This document shows positions 16,809 through 24,236 of a stretch of DNA of 64,000 nucleotides, one piece after another. The DNA lies in NCBI GenBank assembly GCA_900314645.1, contig OMWB01000009.1, forward strand, positions 103,060-167,059, in the 5' to 3' direction. The notes under the pieces are model-generated. The model ran no database searches, had not been told where the DNA came from, and worked only from the letters and a program-made list of their open reading frames with translations. Origin of the DNA: an uncultured Actinomycetes bacterium. GTDB taxonomy: Bacteria > Actinomycetota > Coriobacteriia > Coriobacteriales > Atopobiaceae. Every line of letters starts with the position of its first letter. The stretch's first letter is position 1. The position numbers and the translations under genes are program-made.

Positions 16809-17345
16809 GTGACTGACGAAGAGAAGTTGTTGCAGACGCTTGAAAAGCGCGGGTTTGTGCGAGGGGGCCTCTCGAAGTGGGGACAGCCTGTGTCACGGCC
16901 CGTAGCTGTGGGGCATGAGCCGCAGATTCTTAAAGAGGCGAGTGCGCTTCAGCGTCGGTTTGTGGCGTGCGCACACGGGACACCCTCGCCTGGTACCGAC
17001 TTGTGCGCAAGTTGGGTCGAGCAGGCATTCTCTCGACTTGGCCTCGGCGTTGTGCTGGGAGATGCGAAATCCCTCTATGACGGGTATTGCCACTACGAGG
17101 ACACGCGTGACCTGAAGGTGGGCATGATTATCGCCGTGCCGCAACACCCCTTTTCTGCGCAGGGGCTTATCCATGGACATGTCTGCCTCTATATTGGCAA
17201 CGAAACCGTGATGGACGCTGTCGGCCAGGAGGTGCGGAGAACGCCGCTCGCTCTGTGGCTCAGCGCTTACGGTTTGATGGCACAGCCTCGCTGGGGGTGG
17301 CTCGGCAGTATGGGGCTCAGTAAAGAACGTGATATAAAGTCATGA
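16809..17345 (+). CDS. Putative NlpC/P60- or CHAP-like cysteine hydrolase
   Basis: A protein of 178 residues. It has a cysteine at the start of a helix (TDLCASWVEQAF) and, 80 residues on, a histidine followed by a strand (GHVCLYIGNETVMDAVG), the arrangement of papain-like NlpC/P60 and CHAP hydrolases that cut peptidoglycan peptides. No signal peptide is visible, which is odd for a wall enzyme and leaves an intracellular role open. GTG 16809 is preferred over ATG 16803 because AGGGG is 7 nt before the GTG but adjacent to the ATG. The exact family was not confirmed. It stands alone before the PTS operon. Confidence 0.6.
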   Translation: MTDEEKLLQTLEKRGFVRGGLSKWGQPVSRPVAVGHEPQILKEASALQRRFVACAHGTPSPGTDLCASWVEQAFSRLGLGVVLGDAKSLYDGYCHYEDTRDLKVGMIIAVPQHPFSAQGLIHGHVCLYIGNETVMDAVGQEVRRTPLALWLSAYGLMAQPRWGWLGSMGLSKERDIKS

Positions 17346-17607
17346 ACAGTCATGCCTGATTGACGTTTTTGTACCTGTTTATCTTGCATTTCTTGCAGAT
17401 CAGTTTCCGCCTACCGCTGCCGCCACATTTTCATCCGCTGCGCAAAACAGCGTCAAGAAAAAGCAAAAAAAGCGTGGCTTTCAGATTGCCGAACAGTAGA
17501 ATCTATTACGTTATGTAGAAGCCGTGTGCAAAATGCGCAGGAGTTTTGTGCAAGGTCATTCTGCTGGCAGGCAATGCACGTCGATTGTACGAAAAGGAGG
17601 TAGGTAG

Positions 17608-18612
17608 ATGGTAGGTATCATCCTAGCCAGCCACGGTAAGTTCTCCGAGGGCATCAAGGAGTCGGGACAGATGATCTTCGGTCCCCAAGAGGACGTTGCA
17701 GCAATCGTCCTGACGCCAGAGATGGGTCCTGACGATTTCTATGCCAAGGTTAAGGCAGCCATCGACACGTTCAGCCAGAAGGAAGAGATCCTCTTCCTCG
17801 TGGACCTGTGGGGCGGCACCCCATTCAACCAGTGCAGCCGTCTGATTGAGGAGAACGGGACTGACGGTTGGGTTGCGGTCACAGGCCTGAACCTTCCGAT
17901 GGTCATCGCTGCTTACGGTGAGCGTATGGGTTCGGACTCTGCAGCCGCTATCGCCAAGGCCATCTTCCCCGAGGCAGTGGCTGGCGTCCGCATCAAACCC
18001 GAGTCCCTGCAAGAAGGGCTGGGCGCGGCTAGCGCTCCGGCTGCCGCCCCTGCAGCTGCACCGGTCGGCGCTATCCCGCCGGGCACGGTTCTTGGCAATG
18101 GCAAGATCGATATCGCTTTTGCACGTATCGACACGCGCCTGCTGCACGGTCAGGTTGCGACTACCGTTACCAAGATGGTCAACCCCGACCGCATCATTGT
18201 GTGCTCCGATGCCGTTGCTCACGATGAGCTCCGCAAGTCCATGATCGAGCAGGCTGCTCCTCCGGGAGTCAAGGCTCACGTCGTGCCTATTTGGAAGATC
18301 ATCGAGGTCTCGAAGGACCCGCGCTTTGGCGACACCAGGGCCATGCTTCTGTTCGAGACGCCTCAGGATCTGCTGCGCGCCCTCGAGGGCGGCGTAGAGA
18401 TCAAGGAAGTCAACCTTGGCTCCATGGCTCACTCGCTGGGCAAGGTCGTCGTCACCAACGCCGTCGCTATGGATCAGGACGACGTCGAGACGCTCGAGAA
18501 GTGCGCCGCTATGGGCGTGAAGTTTGACGTCCGCAAGGTTCCTGCCGATTCACCCGAGCCGTTCGATGCCGTTATCGCTAAGGCGAAGGCCGAGCTCGCA
18601 GCTCAGAAGTAG
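17608..18612 (+). CDS. manX: Mannose-family PTS enzyme IIAB
   Basis: A protein of 334 residues with an IIA-Man domain (1-135; phospho-histidine H9 in LASHGKFSEG; DLWGGTPFN motif), an Ala/Pro-rich linker (about 140-165) and an IIB-Man domain (about 168-334; phospho-histidine H180 in RIDTRLLHGQV). It passes phosphate from HPr to the sugar taken up by IIC/IID. AAAGGAGG precedes the ATG. First gene of manXYZ; the 262-bp region before it has A-rich tracts but no regulator site I can name with confidence. Sugar range of this family (mannose, glucose, glucosamine, fructose) cannot be narrowed here. Confidence 0.95.
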   Translation: MVGIILASHGKFSEGIKESGQMIFGPQEDVAAIVLTPEMGPDDFYAKVKAAIDTFSQKEEILFLVDLWGGTPFNQCSRLIEENGTDGWVAVTGLNLPMVIAAYGERMGSDSAAAIAKAIFPEAVAGVRIKPESLQEGLGAASAPAAAPAAAPVGAIPPGTVLGNGKIDIAFARIDTRLLHGQVATTVTKMVNPDRIIVCSDAVAHDELRKSMIEQAAPPGVKAHVVPIWKIIEVSKDPRFGDTRAMLLFETPQDLLRALEGGVEIKEVNLGSMAHSLGKVVVTNAVAMDQDDVETLEKCAAMGVKFDVRKVPADSPEPFDAVIAKAKAELAAQK

Positions 18613-18630
18613 AAGTAGAAGGAGGGAAGC

Positions 18631-19440
18631 ATGAATCCCATTTCAGTTCTGTTGGTCATCCTCGTGGCCTTCTTTGCAGGCATGGAGGGCATTCTCGACG
18701 AGTTCCAGTTCCATCAGCCGCTGATCGCTTGTACGCTCATCGGCATCGTGACCGGGCATCCCACTGAGGGCATCATCCTCGGTGGCACCCTTCAGATGAT
18801 GGCCCTTGGTTGGGCTAACATCGGTGCTGCGGTGGCTCCTGACGCGGCTCTCGCCTCCGTCGCCTCCGCCATCATCATGGTCAAGGGCCTCGGTGGCGCT
18901 GACACCACGACCGCTATCAACACCGCTATCGCGCTGGCCGTGCCCCTGTCCGTCGCCGGCCTGTTCCTCACCATGCTTTGCCGTACCATCGCCATCCCGA
19001 TGGTCCACTTCATGGATGCCGCAGCCGAGAAGGCTGACTTCCGTGGCGTCGAGATCTGGCAGCTGCTTGCAATTGCCCTCCAGGGCGTCCGCATTGCCAT
19101 CCCCGCTGCCATGCTGTGCATGATTCCGGCCGAGGCCGTTACCGCTATGCTCCAGGCCATGCCGGCTTGGCTGGCTGGCGGCATGGCCGTCGGCGGTGGC
19201 ATGGTTGCTGCCGTTGGCTACGCAATGGTCATTAACATGATGGCGACCCCCGAGGTTTGGCCGTTCTTTGCTCTCGGCTTCGTCATCGCTTGCATCCCCA
19301 GCATTACCCTCATCGGCCTCGGTGTCATCGGTATTGCTCTCGCCCTCATCTACCTGGGCCTCAAGGACCTTGCTAAGCAGGGTGGCGGCGCTGGTGGCGG
19401 CTCGGGCGACCCGCTGGGCGACATCCTCAACGACTACTGA
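18631..19440 (+). CDS. manY: Mannose-family PTS enzyme IIC
   Basis: A protein of 269 residues, highly hydrophobic throughout, with the IIC-Man start (ISVLLVILVAFFAGMEGILD) and the signature TGHPTEGIILGGTLQMMALGW. It forms the membrane channel together with IID. GGAGGG lies just before the ATG; 18 bp after manX. The C-terminal tail is Gly-rich. Confidence 0.95.
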   Translation: MNPISVLLVILVAFFAGMEGILDEFQFHQPLIACTLIGIVTGHPTEGIILGGTLQMMALGWANIGAAVAPDAALASVASAIIMVKGLGGADTTTAINTAIALAVPLSVAGLFLTMLCRTIAIPMVHFMDAAAEKADFRGVEIWQLLAIALQGVRIAIPAAMLCMIPAEAVTAMLQAMPAWLAGGMAVGGGMVAAVGYAMVINMMATPEVWPFFALGFVIACIPSITLIGLGVIGIALALIYLGLKDLAKQGGGAGGGSGDPLGDILNDY

Positions 19441-19470
19441 TCCTCTAGAGCTCAAAGGAGTGTGATATAA

Positions 19471-20385
19471 ATGGCAGAAGTCAAGCTTTCCGTTGCTGAT
19501 CGTCGTTCAGTGTGGTGGCGCCATCAGTTCCTGCAGGGCTCTTGGAACTACGAGCGTATGCAGAACGGCGGCTGGTGCTACGCAATGATCCCGGCCATCA
19601 AGGCTCTGTACAAGGACAAGGAAGAGCAGGCTGCGGCTCTTAAGCGTCATCTCGAGTTCTACAACACCCAGCCCTACGTCTCCGCCCCCATCATCGGCGT
19701 TACCCTCGCTCTCGAGGAGGAGCGCGCCAACGGTGCCGCGGTCGAGGACCAGACCATCCAGGGCGTTAAGGTCGGTATGATGGGTCCGCTGGCTGGCGTC
19801 GGCGACCCCGTGTTCTGGTTTACCGTACGCCCGATTCTCGGTGCTCTCGGTGCTTCCATGGCCATGGGCGGCTCCATCGTCGGTCCGCTGCTGTTCTTCA
19901 TCGCTTGGAACCTCATCCGTATGGCCTTCCTGTGGTACACGCAGGAGTTCGGCTACAAGGTGGGCACCACTATTGCTCAGGACCTCTCCGGTGGTCTGCT
20001 CGGCAAGGTTACCGAGGGTGCCTCCATCCTTGGTATGTTCATCATCGGTGCTCTGGTGCAACGCTGGGTGTCTATTTCCTTCACCCCCGTCGTTTCTAGG
20101 ATCGAGCAGGCCGCTGGCGCCTATATTGACTGGGCCAACCTGCCTGCTGGTGCCGAGGGCATTAAGGAAGCACTGTCGCAGTACAACTCCATTGGCGCTA
20201 CCGCCCTTGATCCCATCAAGGTCACCACGCTTCAGGACAACTTGAACGCGCTGATTCCGGGCTTGGCTGCCGTCCTGCTGACGCTGCTCTGCTGCAGGCT
20301 CCTCAAGAAGGGCGTTTCCCCGATCACCATCATCCTCGCGCTCTTTGCCGTGGGTATCGTCGGCCGCCTCATTGGCTTTATGTAA
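19471..20385 (+). CDS. manZ: Mannose-family PTS enzyme IID
   Basis: A protein of 304 residues with a long amphipathic N-terminal region (RRSVWWRHQFLQGSWNYERM, the IID signature), GMMGPLAGVGDPVFW, and a hydrophobic C-terminal part ending in a membrane helix. It partners IIC. AAAGGAG sits 9-12 nt before the ATG. Followed by a strong hairpin, so readthrough into the DUF956 gene would be partial. Confidence 0.95.
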   Translation: MAEVKLSVADRRSVWWRHQFLQGSWNYERMQNGGWCYAMIPAIKALYKDKEEQAAALKRHLEFYNTQPYVSAPIIGVTLALEEERANGAAVEDQTIQGVKVGMMGPLAGVGDPVFWFTVRPILGALGASMAMGGSIVGPLLFFIAWNLIRMAFLWYTQEFGYKVGTTIAQDLSGGLLGKVTEGASILGMFIIGALVQRWVSISFTPVVSRIEQAAGAYIDWANLPAGAEGIKEALSQYNSIGATALDPIKVTTLQDNLNALIPGLAAVLLTLLCCRLLKKGVSPITIILALFAVGIVGRLIGFM

Positions 20386-20395
20386 GATCTTCGGG

Positions 20396-20436
20396 CCGTG
20401 CGTTAGCGTAAATCGCTGACGCACGGTTCACTTTTT
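20396..20436 (+). terminator. Terminator after manZ
   Basis: A 13-pair stem (20396-20408 with 20414-20426, one G-T pair) and a T-rich tail ending in TTTTT. Confidence 0.8.
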
Positions 20437-20520
20437 CGCGGCTGCTTGGTATGGTTGTGTTTTCGCATCCCGCCAGGCGGCCGCGAACATTGTCAAAGGT
20501 GCGTTCGTCAGGAGGACGCC

Positions 20521-20907
20521 GTGGCACAGTCTATGAACAACTCTGTTGACCTGACCGTCAAGGCGACCTCGTTTCATGGCATGGGTGTCTATGGACACAT
20601 ACTGGTGGGCAACAACGCCCTCGAGTTCTATAACGAGAAGAACCCCGAGGACTACATTCAGATCCCGTGGACCGAAGTGGACTCCATTGCAGCTGAGGTG
20701 CTTCCGGGGAAGATCATCCCTCGGTTTGCTGTCATTACCAAGCAGAGCGGCCACTTTGCCTTTTCAACCCGTGACAACAAGGCAACGTTGCGAGCTATCC
20801 AAAAGTACGTACCAGCCGAGCGCATGGTGCGTTCGGCGTCGTTCATCGACGTTATCAATTTGGGGGTCCGGCGTATATTCCGCACGTTGACGGGACGCCG
20901 TGACTAG
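20521..20907 (+). CDS. DUF956 family protein (ManO-like)
   Basis: A protein of 128 residues that reads as a beta-rich, PH-like fold (SVDLTVKATSFHGMGVYGHI.. EFYNEKNPEDYIQIPWTEVDSIAAEV.. GHFAFSTRDN). DUF956/ManO proteins are encoded beside mannose PTS operons in many Gram-positives and are thought to modulate them; this location, directly after manXYZ, supports the call. GTG 20521 follows GGAGG. The terminator between manZ and this gene suggests lower, attenuated expression. Confidence 0.8.
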   Translation: MAQSMNNSVDLTVKATSFHGMGVYGHILVGNNALEFYNEKNPEDYIQIPWTEVDSIAAEVLPGKIIPRFAVITKQSGHFAFSTRDNKATLRAIQKYVPAERMVRSASFIDVINLGVRRIFRTLTGRRD

Positions 20908-20934
20908 TGAAGGTGTCTTCAACAAGTTGGAGAA

Positions 20935-20970
20935 CGTGCCGAAGAGCTCATCCCCTTCGGCGCGTTTTTT
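20935..20970 (+). terminator. Terminator after the DUF956 gene
   Basis: A ten-pair stem CGTGCCGAAG/CTTCGGCGCG with one T-G pair, then TTTTTT, between convergent genes. Confidence 0.85.
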
Positions 20971-20977
20971 GTTACGC

Positions 20978-21676
20978 CTATGTGGTGGTGCGCCGGCCCT
21001 TGGGCTTCTGGCGTGGGTTGCCATCTGCCTTGAACGCCGAGGGGCAGAGGTCGACCAGCGGGCAGCCGTCACACTTGGGGCGCTGCGCCGTGCAGGTGTC
21101 GCGCCCAAAGTGAATCCACTGCTCGTTGACGGGCCCCCACAGCTCCTGGGGTAGCAGCTCCAGAAGGTCCTTCTCGCAGGCCAGCGGCGTGGGCGCTTTG
21201 CTGAAGCCCATGCGGCATGAGATGCGGTACACATGCGTGTCAACTGCAATGCCCTCGACGATGCCAAATGCCTTGTTGAGCACGATGTTTGCCGTCTTGC
21301 GCCCTACGCCGGGCAGGCGCGTCAGCTCCTCCATGGTGTGCGGCACCTCGCCGCCAAACTCGGAGACGATCATCTGCGAGGCCTCGACACAGTGGACTGA
21401 CTTGGTGCGCCAGAACCCAATGGAGCGGATGACTTCGGCAACCTCTGCAGGGTCAGCCTGCGCCATTGCCTCGGCGTCGGGCCAGCGCCGGAAGAGCTCG
21501 GGTGTCACCTTGTTCACTGCCGCATCGGTGGTCTGCGCCGAAAGCAGCACGCAGATAACCATCGTGAACGGTGTCGTAAAGTTAAGGGCGCTTTCGACGG
21601 AGGGATACAGCTCGCCCATGCGGCGGCACATCTCGATGGCGCGTTCGCGCTTGGCCTTCTTGGATTCTCGCGGCAT
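20978..21676 (-). CDS. nth: Endonuclease III
   Basis: A DNA glycosylase/AP lyase of 232 residues for oxidised pyrimidines. The HhH LPGVGRKTAN carries the catalytic lysine, and the catalytic aspartate is in VDTHVYRIS. The [4Fe-4S] cluster is intact as C-x6-C-x2-C-x5-C (CTAQRPKCDGCPLVDLC), in contrast to the MutY-like protein encoded 7 kb away. ATG 21676 is preferred: GGGAGGGG is directly before it, while an upstream GTG at 21688 has no site. The C-terminus is Lys/Arg-rich. Confidence 0.96.
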   Translation of the reverse strand: MPRESKKAKRERAIEMCRRMGELYPSVESALNFTTPFTMVICVLLSAQTTDAAVNKVTPELFRRWPDAEAMAQADPAEVAEVIRSIGFWRTKSVHCVEASQMIVSEFGGEVPHTMEELTRLPGVGRKTANIVLNKAFGIVEGIAVDTHVYRISCRMGFSKAPTPLACEKDLLELLPQELWGPVNEQWIHFGRDTCTAQRPKCDGCPLVDLCPSAFKADGNPRQKPKGRRTTT

Positions 21677-21948
21677 ATCCCCTCCCACCTGCGGTTAATT
21701 GACTTACCTTGTAGTATAGGTCACCGTGGCTCTCGTTCGGCCGTTTGCGGGTCACTTTGGGACGCTCAACCAAAACAGGCCCCCAGAGCACGGCAGAATT
21801 CACGTTTTGTCGGTTGCTGGGTACCCCTCGCGGATGCAAGGCGCTTTATCCATATGCATCTCCATACAATTGTGCATATCTGCAGAGGCGTGGCCCGCTT
21901 GGAAGGTGTGGGCTGCGCCATGAGGCTCAAATGATGGGAGAGACCATT

Positions 21949-23982
21949 ATGGCAACTCGCGACAGCAACCTCTTCTTGACGAATGACGACCTGTTCATGA
22001 TGGCCAAGGGAGTTTGGTACCGTAGCTACGAGAAGATGGGTGCCCACCCGGCAACTCGTGGCGCCAAGCGCGGCTATCACTTTGCTATCTGGGCGCCCAA
22101 GGCCAGGCGCGTCAACGTCATTGGCGATTTTAACGGCTGGGACCCTGAGGCCAACCCGCTCGTCTGCACCCAGACCGGTAGCGTCTGGGAAGGCTTCATC
22201 GAGGGCGTCGAGGAGGGACAGCTCTACAAGTACCTCATCGAGACTCCGCAGGGCGACCTGCTCTACAAGGCCGACCCGTACGGGTTCAGCTCCGAGCTCA
22301 TCCCGGGCACCGCTTCCAAGACGGCCGACATCAGCGGCTACAAGTGGGGTGACGCCAAGTACATGAGCGAGCGCAAGAAGACGCCGCACATGAAGCGCCC
22401 GCTCAACATCTTCGAGGTGCATCTGGGCAGCTGGAAGCGCCACAACGACGGTCTTGCCGGCAACGGCGATCCTGAGTCCGAAGACCACGCCGGCTCCTAC
22501 CTCACCTACGACGAGCTCTCCGTGGAACTGGTGGACTACGTCAAGAAGATGGGCTACAGCCACATCGAGCTTCTGCCCGTCATGGAGCACCCGTTTGACG
22601 GTAGCTGGGGCTATCAGCTGACTGGCTACTACGCGCCGACCTCCCGCTTTGGCACCCCCAAGCAGTTCAAGCACTTCGTCGACGCCTGCCACAAGGCCGG
22701 CATCGGCGTCATCCTCGACTGGGTGCCCGGCGGCTTCTGCGCCGACGCGCACGGTCTCGCCAACTTCGTCGGCGAGAAGCTCTACGAGAAGGAGATCCAT
22801 CCCAACTGGGGCACCTACAAGTTTGACTTCACGCGTGGCCAGGTGCACACCTTCCTGATCTCCAACCTGCTGTACTGGGTTGACGAGTATCACGCAGACG
22901 GCGTCCGCGTGGACGGCGTCACCTCCATGCTCTATCTCAACTTTGGCATCGACGACCCGGGACAGAAGAAGTTCAACGACAAGGGCGGCGAGGAGGACTT
23001 CGTCTCCATCGAGTTCATCCGCGAGTGCAACCAGACCATCGGCAAGTACTATCCCGACGTCATGATGATCGCCGAGGAGTCCACCGCGTGGCCGCTCGTC
23101 ACCCGTCCGCCCGAGGTTGGTGGCCTGGGCTTCAACTACAAGTGGGACATGGGCTGGATGAACGATACCCTGCACTACATGCAGGCAGACTTCCCGTTCC
23201 GTCCGGGCGCCCACAAGCTGCTGACGTTCTCCATCATGTACGCGTTCAACGAGAACTTCATCCTGCCGTTCAGCCACGACGAGGTCGTGCATGGCAAGTG
23301 CTCGCTGATCACCCGTCAGCCGGGTGACACCTGGCGTCAGTTCGCCGGTATGCGTGCGCTGGCGTTCTACCAGATGACGCATCCGGGCGGCAAGCTCAAC
23401 TTCATGGGCAACGAGATTGCGCAGTTCATCGAGTGGCGCTACTACGAGGGCATCGAGTACTTCCTGGCCGAGGAGTTCGAGAATCACCGTCACCAGCAGG
23501 AGTTCATCGCGGCTCTGAACAAGTTCTACAACGAGCATCCCGCCATGTGGCAGAAGGCGTACGAGTCCGACGGCTTCGAGTGGATTGACGCCGACAACGC
23601 CGAGCAGTGCGTCATCAGCTACGTGCGTCACGGCGACAAGCCCGAGGACGACCTGGTGGTGCTGCTCAACTTCGAGGTAAACCCCTACGAGGAGTATCGT
23701 CTGGGCGTGCCCAAGCCTGGCTACTGGCAGGAGGTCTTCAACACCGACGCGCAGGAGTTTGGTGGCTCGGGCGTCGTGAACGGCAAGCACAAGTTCCGCA
23801 GCACGGCCAAGGGCTGGAACAACCAGGCTGACTCCATCGTGGTGCGCGTTCCGCCGCTGGGCGGCATGGTGCTGCGCTACGCCGGCCCGCTGCCCAAGCC
23901 GCGCACCAAGAAGGCCACGACAGCTAAGAAGGAGACGGCTGCCAAGAAGCCTGCCGCGAAGAAGGCCCCGGCCAAGAAGTAG
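21949..23982 (+). CDS. glgB: 1,4-alpha-glucan branching enzyme
   Basis: A GH13 enzyme of 677 residues with an N-terminal CBM48 (FAIWAPKARRVNVIGDFNGW) and the catalytic barrel: DWVPGGF, nucleophile D322 in GVRVDGVTSML, acid E376 in MIAEEST, and FSHDEVVHGK. It moves alpha-1,4 chains to alpha-1,6 branch points in glycogen. An unusual C-terminal tail of about 25 residues is made of Lys/Ala/Pro repeats (histone-H1-like), probably flexible and polyanion-binding. ATG 21949 has GGGAGAG at good spacing; an in-frame extension to 21745 has none. First gene of the glycogen cluster. The 272 bp upstream hold no gene. Confidence 0.95.
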   Translation: MATRDSNLFLTNDDLFMMAKGVWYRSYEKMGAHPATRGAKRGYHFAIWAPKARRVNVIGDFNGWDPEANPLVCTQTGSVWEGFIEGVEEGQLYKYLIETPQGDLLYKADPYGFSSELIPGTASKTADISGYKWGDAKYMSERKKTPHMKRPLNIFEVHLGSWKRHNDGLAGNGDPESEDHAGSYLTYDELSVELVDYVKKMGYSHIELLPVMEHPFDGSWGYQLTGYYAPTSRFGTPKQFKHFVDACHKAGIGVILDWVPGGFCADAHGLANFVGEKLYEKEIHPNWGTYKFDFTRGQVHTFLISNLLYWVDEYHADGVRVDGVTSMLYLNFGIDDPGQKKFNDKGGEEDFVSIEFIRECNQTIGKYYPDVMMIAEESTAWPLVTRPPEVGGLGFNYKWDMGWMNDTLHYMQADFPFRPGAHKLLTFSIMYAFNENFILPFSHDEVVHGKCSLITRQPGDTWRQFAGMRALAFYQMTHPGGKLNFMGNEIAQFIEWRYYEGIEYFLAEEFENHRHQQEFIAALNKFYNEHPAMWQKAYESDGFEWIDADNAEQCVISYVRHGDKPEDDLVVLLNFEVNPYEEYRLGVPKPGYWQEVFNTDAQEFGGSGVVNGKHKFRSTAKGWNNQADSIVVRVPPLGGMVLRYAGPLPKPRTKKATTAKKETAAKKPAAKKAPAKK

Positions 23983-23994
23983 CCTCATAACAAG

Positions 23995-24102
23995 CCGGCG
24001 GGAGGGCCCCGCCACCCATACAAGCGGGACAGGCACCGTAGTTCGGAAAACCGTACTACGGTGCCTGTCCCGCTTGTATGGGTGGCGGGGCCCTCCCGCC
24101 GG
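23995..24102. repeat. Very long intergenic hairpin (48-bp perfect stem)
   Basis: Arms 23995-24042 and 24055-24102 are perfect reverse complements over 48 bp, around a 12-nt loop that itself can form CGG-AAAA-CCG. It lies between glgB and glgP without a following T-run. The inner part GGTGCCTGTCCCGCTTGT resembles the 15053 hairpin. Confidence 0.9.
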
Positions 24103-24236
24103 TGTCATCTAGCTGGCACTTTGTTACAACAAAGACACAATCACGAAGCCATCACAGGCAACTGGTAGACTTTTGCAGCTTACCGTGCAAAATCCCGGTA
24201 TTCTAGGTCGCCCGTTCCCTACGGAGAGGTACAGAT

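Noticed and set aside
17346..17607. Sigma-54 promoter before the mannose PTS (TGGCAGGCAATGCA)
   Set aside because: The GG to GC distance is two bases too short for a -24/-12 promoter.
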